A stretch of 23,840 bases of DNA from positions 1-23,840 of IMG/VR virus record IMGVR_UViG_3300020118_000137; one strand, given 5' to 3'. The translations under genes and the position numbers were made by a program. Source of the stretch: a virus. A model generated the notes under the pieces. It did no database searches and was not told the DNA's origin. It saw nothing but the letters and a program-made list of their open reading frames with translations. Within the stretch, counting starts at the first letter, position 1. Every line of letters begins with the position of its first letter. This document shows, one piece after another, positions 7,357 through 14,996 of the stretch.

Positions 7357-7773
7357 TTAGTCCTTGATCTCTTCCAGGAAGATTTCTACAAAACGATCCC
7401 GCCTTGACACCTTGGGAATATCCATAATCAAAAACGCTCGGTATCCAGACCTGGTGAGAGATGCTGTATCGGAAGCGATCAGATTATCCGGCACGACCCC
7501 TAGCAGCATGCGGCATTTTTCGTTGACAGCTTTAACGTGATCGTAGTAGGCCAGGCACAAATACAAGTTCTTCGAAATCGCCCAATCCGCCATCAGGGTT
7601 TCCGCACCAGGACGAACACGAGGCGCGACATTGCCCTTGCACTGGATAATCAGCTCCCAACTTTCCCCGTATCCCCCGGAGGCGTTTCGCGGGGCAGAGT
7701 TCCGCTGAAACGTCAATCGATCAGTAAAGCTGCGAGGGTCGGTTAACGCTAAGGATCGGAGGACTTGATTCAT
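7357..7773 (-). CDS. Head-tail joining protein (SPP1 gp16 / HK97 gp7-type)
   Basis: This 138-residue protein begins MNQVLRSLALTDPRSFTDRL. The segment LTFQRNSAPRNASGGYGESW, then ELIIQCKGNVAPRVRPGAET, is the recognisable core of the Phage_H_T_join family (R-x-T-x-Q-R-x(n)-G-G-x3-S/T-W). The C-terminus has SGYRAFLIMDIPKVSRRDRF. This protein plugs the connector and provides the tail docking surface. It sits upstream of the tail-completion gene, and repeat copy D lies just upstream of ATG 7773. The expected connector partner is 5 kb away, at 13068, because the secreted-protein cassette has been inserted between them. Confidence 0.82.
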   Translation of the reverse strand: MNQVLRSLALTDPRSFTDRLTFQRNSAPRNASGGYGESWELIIQCKGNVAPRVRPGAETLMADWAISKNLYLCLAYYDHVKAVNEKCRMLLGVVPDNLIASDTASLTRSGYRAFLIMDIPKVSRRDRFVEIFLEEIKD

Positions 7774-7785
7774 CAGAAGGACTAG

Positions 7786-7933
7786 GTGTTGGCTACAGGC
7801 TGTTACGCGATTCGGATATTGTGCGCGCGGGAAATGGTTGCGCGGGTCTTACTCGACCGCTGGGGAAACCACGCATTGCAGCCCACGAGCGGACCTCGCA
7901 TCCCAAGAGGCGCGACCGACGTAATTCAAACAC
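7786..7933 (+). repeat. Intergenic repeat family, copy D (full length)
   Basis: The copy runs from GTGTTGGCTACAGGCTGTTACGCG to GTAATTCAAACAC. Its left half is well conserved (GATATTGTGCGCGCGG, TGGTTGCGCGGG, TCGACCGCTGGGG) and its right half is more diverged. The left end lies 12 bases upstream of the joining-protein start. Confidence 0.88.
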
Positions 7934-8032
7934 CCTACCTCTCACCGCACTACCGTTCCCGCGCTCACCACAGCGCCAGATTGGATGGAGCCGCCACCGC
8001 TAGGGGAAGCTGATCCTGATATCATAAACAAG
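7934..8032 (-). pseudogene. Orphan C-terminal tail similar to the end of the kelch-like protein
   Basis: Past the stop of gene 8033-8341, in a shifted frame, the minus strand encodes SASPSGGGSIQSGAVVSAGTVVR followed by TGA. This closely matches the C-terminal tail of the protein ending at 8541 (SSGGGSVLSGGVVSTGVIR), and the DNA is also alike. No start codon or upstream body belongs to it. It is best read as the remnant of a related gene's 3' end, or as the former C-terminus of the 8033 gene cut off by a frameshift. Confidence 0.55.
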
Positions 8033-8341
8033 CTAATAATCACTCAGAATGTTCCCGATTGTGCCCGCCGTGGGTTGCTGGATGGCCCAGGTGATTGCGT
8101 TCGGCGCGGCGTTGAGGCTCCCCACGTAGCCATTGGTTGAGCCGACTGCGGGCGTCACGTCGGCTGCGTAGGTTGATCCGCCACCAGTACACGACACGTG
8201 AATAGTTGGTCGAGCAGGGTTCGAGAATGTACAGGAGAGCGTACCTGCCGTGGCCGTTACGTTCTGGGTGACATTGATTGTGCCGGGTGTCTGAGCGCTG
8301 GTGATTGAGAGGGCTGCGAAGAGTAGAACTAATAGTCTCAT
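8033..8341 (-). CDS. Small secreted protein with Sec signal peptide
   Basis: This 102-residue protein has a clear signal peptide, MRLLVLLFAALSITSAQ (predicted cleavage after SA, mature start at Gln). It is followed by a short Thr/Asn/Gly-rich beta domain with two cysteines (residues ~37 and ~51: GTLSCTFSNP, HVSCTGGGS). ATG 8341 directly abuts the TAA of the 64-residue ORF, so it is probably translationally coupled. It is the last gene of the secreted-protein cassette. The protein may once have been longer, because an orphan tail motif follows in another frame. No family recognised; it resembles small adhesive or fibre-accessory proteins rather than an enzyme. Confidence 0.65.
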   Translation of the reverse strand: MRLLVLLFAALSITSAQTPGTINVTQNVTATAGTLSCTFSNPARPTIHVSCTGGGSTYAADVTPAVGSTNGYVGSLNAAPNAITWAIQQPTAGTIGNILSDY

Positions 8342-8536
8342 TTAATTTCTCCCTGGAGAATTAACCCTGCCGTTCTTGGCAAAGGTTGGATTAACCCATC
8401 TATCAAACCATGAACCCTCTAATGAAATATCTCCGTCGAAAAGCATCTCTGGCCGAAAGTTCGTTAGAATTCTTGCAGCCGCCTCTTTCTTGGAGTTTGC
8501 CTCCTGATCCCTTTTAGCGCGTATGGTGTCTTTCAT
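8342..8536 (-). CDS. Small hypothetical protein in the secreted-protein cassette
   Basis: This is a 64-residue charged, mainly helical protein (MKDTIRAKRDQEANSKKEAA then ARILTNFRPEMLFDGD). AAGGTGAGG a few bases upstream of ATG 8536 is a good ribosome binding site, and the gene fits between its neighbours with gaps of 4 and 0 bases. It is the only member of this cassette without a signal peptide, so it would stay in the cytoplasm. Function unknown. Confidence 0.6.
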   Translation of the reverse strand: MKDTIRAKRDQEANSKKEAAARILTNFRPEMLFDGDISLEGSWFDRWVNPTFAKNGRVNSPGRN

Positions 8537-8540
8537 TGCC

Positions 8541-9692
8541 TCACCTTATCACTCCAGTGCTTACCACGCCGCCAGACAGGACGGAGCCGCCGCCACTTGA
8601 GCCTAGTAAAAGTGTGAAGACATCTGCTGTAACGTTGTTCAGCGCGACATGCTTATTGAGAGATGGTACATAAGCCCATCGGCCAAATGTGCCGGTAGCC
8701 ACTGTTGCCGACGGCCCGCCAGTATAAGTAAGCGTGGTGCAGATTTTCGTTCCAGGATCGTACTCTATCACCGTATTCCCAGTCCCGGAATAATAGATCA
8801 ATGTCTTACGGTTGGAATCGTAATCCAGTCCCGGATAATCAGTTCCGTACATGGCACCGCATCCCGTAGTGAGCGAAGTTATGTTAGTCGCCGCGTAACT
8901 GGCCGATCCCGTAAGGTCAACCGAATAAATTCCAGACGCCGCGCCGCCGTAGGTATTCTGACCAGCGCAAATATACAACTTTCTGACGGGATCAATCGCG
9001 CACGAAGCCGTGGACGGTATAAGAGTACCATTGGTAGATCCCGCCGACAACTTAATCCAGGTATCCGTGCCGACCGTGTATCTGTAGAGGTTGTAGGCAT
9101 TTGGTCCGGCGCAAATGACCGATTCCGGTGATGGATTTGCCGTATCCAAGGCGCACATATAACCGCCCGTCGAGCCTGCTGATGGACCATCGGTTTTTCG
9201 AGTCCAGGTAAGCGCCGATAAATCAAAGAGCCATGTGGCGATGGTGCTTGATCCCCCAGGCGCGATGATTCCCCCATAGGAAAACATTTTATTGGCAACC
9301 GGCAGGAACACAAGATCCTGATACGTATGGCGAGAAACGGGCGTGCCATCGGCATTGCTTTCTCCGCTTGTGGCGTAAATGCTGGGATCGGTCAAGCGCG
9401 TGACTGTCACAGGAGACAGGGATAGGTTGACGGAGTAGACTTCATTGCCGTTGTAATCGCCATGTCCACCGCCCCACAGGATAAGCCTAGTTCCTGTTGT
9501 ATCCATTACCGCCCCGCCCCATGCGTCAACAACTGCATGAGCAAAGGCGTTGTAATCGTAGGTAACACCGGCGCAATAAGAGGGTGGTGAAGTGCCGGTA
9601 CACGTTGCTGGAGCAACAGATTGTAAATGGGTATTGGATAGATCCGCCCATTGGGCGGAAAGTGGAAGCGTTAGTAAAATAAAAAATAGCAT
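8541..9692 (-). CDS. Secreted kelch-like beta-propeller protein
   Basis: This 383-residue protein has the signal peptide MLFFILLTLPLSAQ and a mature start at about residue 15. The body shows repeated beta-propeller blades: VVDAWGGAVMDTTGTRLILWGGGHGDYNGNEVY near residues 55-90, then NKMFSYGGI, STIATWLFDLSALTWTR, RYTVGTDTWIKLSAG, RKLYICAGQ and KTLIYYSGTGNTVIEYD. The W-GGGHGDY-NEVY motif is typical of bacterial kelch/galactose-oxidase-like propellers. The C-terminus is a Gly/Ser/Val tail (GGGSVLSGGVVSTGVIR) that recurs as an orphan at 7934. TTG 9698 is an alternative start forming a TTGA overlap with the upstream gene; ATG 9692 is preferred. It may bind surface glycans; an enzymatic role is not supported. 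Confidence 0.75.
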   Translation of the reverse strand: MLFFILLTLPLSAQWADLSNTHLQSVAPATCTGTSPPSYCAGVTYDYNAFAHAVVDAWGGAVMDTTGTRLILWGGGHGDYNGNEVYSVNLSLSPVTVTRLTDPSIYATSGESNADGTPVSRHTYQDLVFLPVANKMFSYGGIIAPGGSSTIATWLFDLSALTWTRKTDGPSAGSTGGYMCALDTANPSPESVICAGPNAYNLYRYTVGTDTWIKLSAGSTNGTLIPSTASCAIDPVRKLYICAGQNTYGGAASGIYSVDLTGSASYAATNITSLTTGCGAMYGTDYPGLDYDSNRKTLIYYSGTGNTVIEYDPGTKICTTLTYTGGPSATVATGTFGRWAYVPSLNKHVALNNVTADVFTLLLGSSGGGSVLSGGVVSTGVIR

Positions 9693-9694
9693 TT

Positions 9695-10432
9695 TCAAAA
9701 CGCGCTGGAATGCGCGGGAGTCAATGATCCAGATGCAGCAGCGGTGGCTAAGTAAGCGGCATGGGTAACGATCCCGTTAAAAGCATTATTCAGCTTCCAC
9801 ACGGTTGTCAATGCATTCGTCGATGTATCCAGTCCCCAGTACAATACCGATAGTAGGCCGGTCGTAGTTCCACTGCCTCTCGCCGCTTGTGCATAGATAA
9901 AACTAGGGTTAGTACAAGCGGTAGAGGCTGCTTCGTTATTGCACGGAAGAAATGTAGCATCGGTAGCGGTTGGCTCGAAACCCCCTGCAATAAAAAGGTC
10001 TCCTGTGGCAGTTGGTGTGATAGCTGTGAGTGCCTGAGGTGTCGCTGACTGGATAGCTCCGATATCTGCCCCATCCGTAGCACCTGTTACTCCAGAGAAG
10101 CCAGCCACGGCGATTACGCAATTGGCGGGAGATGTAAACGTGTGACTATTGGTTGCCGTAGCTGTTTGGACGAAGTATAACCTAGCAAAATTGCTACCTA
10201 CTCCACGTTCTGTCCGCGCCGTCCATGTATTAGAGCTACTGTCGGTTGGGGCAGTGGTATGAACGCCACTGCCGCATGTCTCAAAAAGATGAAATTGGGT
10301 TGCGCCGGAACACGTTAGTGCAGAAGTGGTAGCTCCGGCTGTCGTTGTCGCGGCATTGCACCCGGAAACTGGCGCTTGTGCGTGAAGCGCAACCGCAAAA
10401 AGCAGCCCAAATAGGAGCCTTATTGATCGCAT
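9695..10432 (-). CDS. Secreted lectin-like beta-sandwich protein
   Basis: This 245-residue protein has the signal peptide [19 protein letters not shown]. The mature part is Thr/Ala/Ser-rich with six or more cysteines. It shows a jelly-roll-like order: [91 protein letters not shown]. This arrangement (strand, N-S-H-x-F-T, A-x-[12 protein letters not shown]) occurs in concanavalin/laminin-G-like sandwiches on environmental phage fibres and secreted proteins. ATG 10432 overlaps the end of the collagen-like gene by 13 bases and has GGAG at about 8 bases. The likely role is carbohydrate or receptor binding. Confidence 0.7.
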   Translation of the reverse strand: MRSIRLLFGLLFAVALHAQAPVSGCNAATTTAGATTSALTCSGATQFHLFETCGSGVHTTAPTDSSSNTWTARTERGVGSNFARLYFVQTATATNSHTFTSPANCVIAVAGFSGVTGATDGADIGAIQSATPQALTAITPTATGDLFIAGGFEPTATDATFLPCNNEAASTACTNPSFIYAQAARGSGTTTGLLSVLYWGLDTSTNALTTVWKLNNAFNGIVTHAAYLATAAASGSLTPAHSSAF

Positions 10433-12555
10433 TGCAGCACTCCAGTAATAGACTTGGTGGTAGCTACCGCCGTGACCGCCATAGCAATCATGTCATTTGC
10501 CGAAACTGCCGTGCTGGTAAAGTCAGAAACGGTCGTGGAGTGGATTGCCGTTCCGCTGGCAATGGAAACACCTGACGTATTGATTGAGTTTCCACTGGTT
10601 GGGATCGCCGTGCCGGTGGCCACCTTCCAAAACTTGACCGTGATCGTCCCTGTGTCACCGGGGGAAAAGGCAAGATTGTACGCGCTGATGGTGCAGGCAT
10701 ATGGGACTGTGAGAGTTTGGGAAACACTCGATGTGGTAAGCGCGGAACTGTTCGCTGGATCGCCGATGGAGAAGGAGAGGCCGCGGGCGCGAGTGGCCGC
10801 CGGTAAGTCGGTCTGCACCACTGATGCGCACGTTCCTCTTGCCGAGGAATCAATCGACCGCGTGAACTGGTTGGTGCAGGTGCTGCCTGGTGTGTTGCCG
10901 TTGACTTTCGCTACCACGGCAGCCGTGCTGATACCGCTCAGATCCCCGCCCAATTGGTTGACATGTGACCGGCCCCACAATGCGCTCGCCTGATCTACTA
11001 CTTTGCTGGCCGCGTACTGCGTCGTGAGCGAGTAGGAAGTAGCCCCGTCAATCGTGTCCGATCCCGCCCTTGTGGGAGTGCAGGCGTTGGCGCTGGAGTC
11101 GGTCTTCTTAATCGAGATTTCCCTGCCCGAGCCGGTCGCGGCCGGTAAGTTGATCGTCACCGCCCCCGCTGTCGCGTCGCACGATAGATACGTGTCGGCG
11201 GCAAGCACTGTGTAGGGAGAGGAAGCGTTGTTGATTGCCGTTACCGTATCGTGTACTTGCTTAACAGTGACCGCTCCGGTGTTTGCCATCGAAGCGTCTC
11301 CAGAGACCGCTACATCCGTAGGCACGTTTGAGACGTTGCCGACAAAGACGTGAGCGCTGTTCAAGGTCTCGACTGCGAGTAATTGAGCCGAAGTGCAAAC
11401 CGCGTCGGCCACTCCAGCGCCTCCCGCGCAGCGAGGGTTGCCAGCCGAAAGCTCCTTCGACAGTTGCGAAATCACACCGGAGCTATTCTTGCAGCGATAA
11501 GTTAGCAGCGTCGAGTCCCAGACGCAGTACTCAAATCCAGCGGCAGGGTTTCCCGATGGCATCGCGCTCTCGACCAGGATTGACGGACCGCCGTCTGGGG
11601 TCGCGTTTGCGATTGGATTCGCATTCGTGCCGTCCCAGAAGAAACTCTGCGTCGTACATACGTTGAGAACAGGAGAAATGGTTGCCGCCTTCGAGAAACC
11701 TGTGGGCCAGGCGAACGTGCGGCCCCCGGTTCCGTCCTGGCAGATTTTGAAGTTGTAAATTTGCCCGGCTGCCGAAGAAGCCAGCGAGCTTGTCGTAGCT
11801 CCAGTGAGGGTAACAGACCACGAGTTCACGGTATTGCTTGACGCTGTAAAGGCTGCTACGCCTCCAGAGGGAGTAACCGCCGTGTACTGCCCTGCTCCAC
11901 CAGACCCCGATCCAGAGATAGTGCAATCAGTGGAAGCCGCGCCAGAATTGTCAGCGCACGAAACTCCCGCGCCGACGAAGTTCAGCTTGGCTCGTACCGT
12001 GAGATTGCTGCCTTCGTCCTGGACTTGGGAGATTGCGCCGTTTGTTCCGGCCGCCCCGGTGGCTCCTGTTGCGCCAGCCGCCCCAGCCGCTCCGGTTGCT
12101 CCGGTCGCCCCGGTAGATCCCGCCGCCCCGGCTGCTCCGGTGGCTCCTGTCGCGCCGGTAGCGCCCACGGCTCCGGTTGCCCCCGTCGCCCCTGCGCCGC
12201 CGTTGGAATTGATGACGCAGCCGATATTGGAGGAGCTGGCGAAGGTGAGGGTGGCCGAAGTTGTGCTGCGCGGGCTGATATAGGGAGTCGCCAGCGCGAG
12301 AGGCGTCAGAGGCCCGGTTGGCCCATTGCTGTCTGTGCCTGTGCCTGTCCAGCATTGCGCTAATAGCGTATTGAGAGTAGCCGATGTCAGGCCGAGGCTG
12401 GTGATATCGCAGACGACGGAGGTAGCAGGGCCGGCTGCGGTGCATTTGATGTTGGCTGCGCCGACACCTGTGCCGCTGCCTCCCCCTGGAGGAAAAATAC
12501 CAGATTGGGCTAAGAGCGTAGAGGAAGCGAGGATCAGACAGCAGAGAGTTTTCAT
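10420..12555 (-). CDS. Collagen-like tail fibre / receptor-binding protein with signal peptide
   Basis: This 711-residue protein begins with a signal peptide ([17 protein letters not shown]). After a Cys-containing N-terminal domain, residues ~119-172 form about 18 Gly-X-Y triplets, mostly GAT and GAA, a collagen-like triple-helix segment. Next come a beta domain ([40 protein letters not shown]), then around residues 440-530 the common fibre module ending a trimeric shaft ([60 protein letters not shown]), and a C-terminal sandwich ([33 protein letters not shown]). The domain set is that of a phage fibre, but a Sec signal is unusual for a virion protein. A weak AGAGAA site precedes ATG 12555. 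It leads the cassette with the lectin-like and kelch-like genes. Confidence 0.82.
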   Translation of the reverse strand: MKTLCCLILASSTLLAQSGIFPPGGGSGTGVGAANIKCTAAGPATSVVCDITSLGLTSATLNTLLAQCWTGTGTDSNGPTGPLTPLALATPYISPRSTTSATLTFASSSNIGCVINSNGGAGATGATGAVGATGATGATGAAGAAGSTGATGATGAAGAAGATGATGAAGTNGAISQVQDEGSNLTVRAKLNFVGAGVSCADNSGAASTDCTISGSGSGGAGQYTAVTPSGGVAAFTASSNTVNSWSVTLTGATTSSLASSAAGQIYNFKICQDGTGGRTFAWPTGFSKAATISPVLNVCTTQSFFWDGTNANPIANATPDGGPSILVESAMPSGNPAAGFEYCVWDSTLLTYRCKNSSGVISQLSKELSAGNPRCAGGAGVADAVCTSAQLLAVETLNSAHVFVGNVSNVPTDVAVSGDASMANTGAVTVKQVHDTVTAINNASSPYTVLAADTYLSCDATAGAVTINLPAATGSGREISIKKTDSSANACTPTRAGSDTIDGATSYSLTTQYAASKVVDQASALWGRSHVNQLGGDLSGISTAAVVAKVNGNTPGSTCTNQFTRSIDSSARGTCASVVQTDLPAATRARGLSFSIGDPANSSALTTSSVSQTLTVPYACTISAYNLAFSPGDTGTITVKFWKVATGTAIPTSGNSINTSGVSIASGTAIHSTTVSDFTSTAVSANDMIAMAVTAVATTKSITGVLQCDQ
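12040..12201. repeat. Short tandem repeats encoding collagen Gly-X-Y triplets
   Basis: The DNA is built of degenerate 9-base units (GCTCCGGTT / GCTCCTGTT / GCCCCGGTA types on the plus strand) that encode GAT/GAA triplets on the minus strand. Such arrays expand and contract by slippage, so fibre length may vary between isolates. Confidence 0.85.
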
Positions 12556-12569
12556 AAATTCTCTTTTTT

Positions 12570-12708
12570 GTTGAATACAGGCTGGATGCTGGGTTGCGAT
12601 GGGTGCGAGCGCGTGCCGATTATTTTGGTCAGCGAACCGCTGGAAACAGGAGCGCCGGTCCCCGCGCTCCCCGCTGCACAGAATCGCGCGGAGTCTCGGT
12701 AGCCAAAA
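12570..12708 (-). repeat. Intergenic repeat family, copy E (inverted, diverged)
   Basis: It starts GTTGAATACAGGCTGG and ends TCGGTAGCC, 3-4 bases from the stop of gene 12712-13056. Recognisable blocks are GGGTGCGAGCGCG, AACCGCTGGAAACAG and AATCGCGCGGAG. The middle is more diverged than in other copies. It separates the collagen-like gene from the short secreted gene. Confidence 0.75.
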
Positions 12709-12711
12709 TCC

Positions 12712-13056
12712 TCAGTATTGAATGGTTCCCACTACTGCGCTAGCTACCGTAGAAGACCAGGTAAAGCCACCCGGAGCCGGCGTCGAGTTGAAATTCCAAG
12801 ACACAATGGATCCCGCCGATCCAGATGCTGCTAGAGGAGCCGGACCCCACAGCGAACACGGACCGCCGCCACAGTTGGTAGACCTGTCCTTGATGACCAC
12901 CGTGGCTATCGAGCCCGAGGCGTTATTCAAATGCATGTATTTCAGCGTGGCCGTCGTCGCCGAAACCACCGTATCGGTTGTAGGAAGATAGGCCGGGGTG
13001 GTGGCGATCTGAGCGAAGGCCAGGACTGCGATCAGCAGAAGTAGAAAGAGTTTCAT
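12712..13056 (-). CDS. Small secreted protein with Sec signal peptide
   Basis: Starting at ATG 13056 this is 114 residues: signal peptide MKLFLLLLIAVLAFAQ, then a short beta domain (TVVSATTATLKYMHLNNASG, SIATVVIKDRSTNC, GGGPCSLWGPAPL, SIVSWNFNSTPAPGGFTWSS). C43 and C48 (mature region, approximate numbering) flank a Gly loop. The N-acetyl-like WNFNSTPAPGGF segment looks like a strand edge of a small sandwich. ATG 13071 is possible and would overlap the connector stop as ATGA, but AAGGAA lies five to six bases before ATG 13056 and gives a cleaner signal peptide. It is the first gene of the secreted cassette in transcription order. Function unknown. Confidence 0.65.
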   Translation of the reverse strand: MKLFLLLLIAVLAFAQIATTPAYLPTTDTVVSATTATLKYMHLNNASGSIATVVIKDRSTNCGGGPCSLWGPAPLAASGSAGSIVSWNFNSTPAPGGFTWSSTVASAVVGTIQY

Positions 13057-13059
13057 AAT

Positions 13060-13065
13060 TTCCTT
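13060..13065 (-). promoter_or_regulatory. Ribosome binding site deciding start at 13056
   Basis: AAGGAA on the minus strand, followed by ATT and ATG 13056, favours the inner start over ATG 13071 for the small secreted protein. Confidence 0.55.
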
Positions 13066-13067
13066 TT

Positions 13068-13736
13068 TCATCTCACCCGGGGAACCGCTCCATAGCGCAT
13101 CAGCACTTGGGCCGCATAGGGAATGCCGTCCTGGTTGCCTCTTTCGTCGTCCCCGATGTACCAGGACTTGATGAGCACTTTCATTCCGGTGAGTAATCTT
13201 GCTCCGGCGTTGTTCCAGAAGGCGTCGGAGGGCTTCAGTCCTGCGGTGAAGCGAATCAGAACCGCGCTCGAGGGCCAGGGCGTGAAGACCGGCCAGAAAT
13301 TGTTCCAGGTCTGCGAAATCACACCGGGCCGCTTCAACTTATCGACGATGTAATCGGTATTCTCAGCCAGCGCATGGAGAGCACCATCGCTGTCCTTGTA
13401 CTGCACCAGATCGACCGAGATAAGATTGTCGCGCAAGGGCATTTCCAGGCCGTAGAAGTAGTCAAGCGACATATCCCACTGTTTCACCATCAAATCGCAG
13501 CCCTGCTCGATTTCAAACACTTCCCGCGCTGCCGAGATGAAGGTCAGCAGCATCTGGTCGTCGTCGGTGACATCGGGCGTGGCCGTCAGCGAGAGAAAGT
13601 CTTTCACGTCCGTCAGGGTCAAGGGTTCGTCAAAGCTCTGCGCCGGACTGGTTTCGGTAAGCCGGATGCTTCCCCGCGCGTGGGTGTAGGTGCCTACTTG
13701 TCCGTAGCCGTCGTAAGCTAATCCGCCTGGAAACAT
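13068..13736 (-). CDS. Head-tail connector protein (HK97 gp6 / phiE125 gp8-like)
   Basis: This 222-residue protein resembles the gp6/gp8 connector family, whose ring binds below the portal. The start of the conserved region is PLTLTDVKDFLSLTATPDVT, then DDDQMLLTFISAAREVFEIEQG (the family's D-x2-L-x2-I-x2-A-R-x2-E), DLMVKQWDMSLDYF, a strand-rich section NLISVDLVQYKDSDGALHAL, AVLIRFTAGL, and the C-terminal helix LLTGMKVLIKSWYIGDD. The N-terminal ~35 residues are extra compared with the minimal family. In most phages this gene follows the capsid gene directly; here about 5.7 kb of accessory genes separate them. No strong Shine-Dalgarno; the start is by length and codon content. Confidence 0.85.
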   Translation of the reverse strand: MFPGGLAYDGYGQVGTYTHARGSIRLTETSPAQSFDEPLTLTDVKDFLSLTATPDVTDDDQMLLTFISAAREVFEIEQGCDLMVKQWDMSLDYFYGLEMPLRDNLISVDLVQYKDSDGALHALAENTDYIVDKLKRPGVISQTWNNFWPVFTPWPSSAVLIRFTAGLKPSDAFWNNAGARLLTGMKVLIKSWYIGDDERGNQDGIPYAAQVLMRYGAVPRVR

Positions 13737-13759
13737 TTCGCTTTAAAAACCTTTTTTCG

Positions 13760-13806
13760 GTGTGGAATACGGGCTATCGCGCCACGTCTTTTTCGGGTGC
13801 GAGCGC
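13760..13806 (-). repeat. Intergenic repeat family, copy F (partial, inverted)
   Basis: GTGTGGAATACGGGCTATCGCGCC followed by GGGTGCGAGCGC matches one end of the family. A second end-like sequence, GTGTTGAATCAACCATTGGC, occurs at 13821-13840. A weak opposite end (CAGCCCAACGAC) lies at about 14094, past the plus-strand gene, so this may be a third cargo-split copy. Confidence 0.55.
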
Positions 13807-13823
13807 GGCGGCTGTCGTTTGTG

Positions 13824-13852
13824 TTGAATCAACCATTGGCGTGCGCTAGAGT
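13824..13852 (+). promoter_or_regulatory. Possible sigma70-like promoter for the plus-strand small gene
   Basis: TTGAAT (13824-13829), a 17-base spacer and TAGAGT (13847-13852) match 4 of 6 bases at each box. It lies 28 bases before the start at 13880, on the strand opposite to the structural genes, so a dedicated promoter is expected here. Confidence 0.35.
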
Positions 13853-13879
13853 GGTGCTGAAGGAAGAGTGCGACCCTAT

Positions 13880-14068
13880 ATGAGCCAGAATAGAATCAAG
13901 CTTAAACCATCGACCATTCGACAACTCGCGGACTTACCCTGCGCTAACAGACCAGGAGTGCATCACATCCAGGTCATGCACGATGACTGGTGCGCCGCGC
14001 TCAAAGGAACCGGTCCATGCAACTGCAAGCCAGACGTGAAACACATAGCCACTGAGGGCGCGAACTGA
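13880..14068 (+). CDS. Small Cys-containing hypothetical protein (moron-like)
   Basis: This 62-residue protein from ATG 13880 reads MSQNRIKLKPSTIRQLADLP, then HHIQVMHDDWCAALKGTGPCNCKPDV. The HDDWC-x-ALKGTGPCNC core (three cysteines) resembles small widespread proteins of soil bacteria and phages with a conserved H-D-x-W-C...G-x-C-N-C-x-P motif, possibly metal binding; the function is not known to me. GGAAG lies 12 bases upstream of ATG 13880; GTG 13868, in frame, is an alternative four codons earlier. It is transcribed against its neighbours and sits next to repeat remnants, consistent with a moron. Confidence 0.6.
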   Translation: MSQNRIKLKPSTIRQLADLPCANRPGVHHIQVMHDDWCAALKGTGPCNCKPDVKHIATEGAN

Positions 14069-14133
14069 CAGCCGCCGCGCAATGCCGAGCACGGACCTGA
14101 AACATACCGTTCAGCCCAACGACTAAAACCGAC

Positions 14134-14991
14134 TCAGGCCGCTTCCATTCCAAAGCTATCGAGTCCTGCTGCTAGTCCTGGATGCGAATCTAAAATCTTC
14201 AGGCATTCCGCTTCCTGCCATGGTTCGGCGTCCACATCCAGATACTTCATCCATGGCAAGTAGGGCGCCCACCAGGATTCCGGAATATCGGCCAGATTCT
14301 TACCGCCATAGACCGCGGGCTGGTAGCGCTTCCGGACCATCTCCACCGGCTCCCGGTCCGGCCAGCGCAGCCGCTCGGTCAACTGGTAGAGATATTGCTT
14401 CGCCCGCAACCTTCGCTCGGAGACAAATTGCAAGTGCATCATGCCCCCCGAGCGGTTGACCGGCTGGAACGGAATGAAGGGCCGCCCCATTGGCTGCCGG
14501 TGATGGAAGTCGTAACCCGCGCGCGCCGCCCAATGACAGTTCGGCTCGTCCACAAACGCCATGCATACGGTGGCGGTTCCCCACACTCCGTCGGCGTGCA
14601 CCTGGTGGATCGAACCCTTGAGGCATTGCCAGGGGAGCTGCATGGTCGCGTGCGGCAGGAGCATGCGCACATGCTCCCGGATCGATCCCAGCAGATTGCC
14701 CGTCAGGACTTCGTCGGCGTCCACCAGCACGATATGGGTCGCGTTGCGGCCGCGCGCGAATTCTAAGAGCCTCTGGCGATGCGCCATTTCCGCCCACACC
14801 GGATCGCTCTCGTTGATGACGAAGACCCGGTCTCGGTGCTCTTTCCAAACCTCCTCGATGACTTCCAAGGTCTTGTCGGTCGAGGCGTGATTCAAGACGA
14901 TCAATTCATCGCACCATTGAAGGACTGCTCGTGCTGAGAGACCTAATATCCAGTCTTCATTCCGGGCTGGCATGGTACAGACTAGCTTCAT
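14134..14991 (-). CDS. Family 2 glycosyltransferase
   Basis: This 285-residue protein begins MKLVCTMPARNEDWILGLSA. It has the GT-A fold signatures of family 2: the N-terminal strand with PARNE, LIVLNHASTDKTLEVIEEVW (the D-x-S-x-D-x-T nucleotide-sugar region) and HIVLVDADEVL with the DxD metal site at about residues 88-90. A C-terminal part rich in Trp/Arg (RLRWPDREPVEMVRKRYQP) follows. The frame is open back to 15087, but those 32 codons lie in repeat copy G, so ATG 14991 is the start. It is the last gene of the glycosylation island, separated from the methyltransferase only by the repeat. It probably modifies host surface glycan or virion proteins; the sugar is unknown. Confidence 0.85.
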   Translation of the reverse strand: MKLVCTMPARNEDWILGLSARAVLQWCDELIVLNHASTDKTLEVIEEVWKEHRDRVFVINESDPVWAEMAHRQRLLEFARGRNATHIVLVDADEVLTGNLLGSIREHVRMLLPHATMQLPWQCLKGSIHQVHADGVWGTATVCMAFVDEPNCHWAARAGYDFHHRQPMGRPFIPFQPVNRSGGMMHLQFVSERRLRAKQYLYQLTERLRWPDREPVEMVRKRYQPAVYGGKNLADIPESWWAPYLPWMKYLDVDAEPWQEAECLKILDSHPGLAAGLDSFGMEAA

Positions 14992-14996
14992 TGGCG

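Noticed and set aside
11804-12283. Plus-strand Pro/Ala/Val-rich ORF of 159 codons
   Set aside because: It is the antisense of the collagen triplets; the repeat (APVAPVAP) arises from reverse reading of Gly-X-Y codons.
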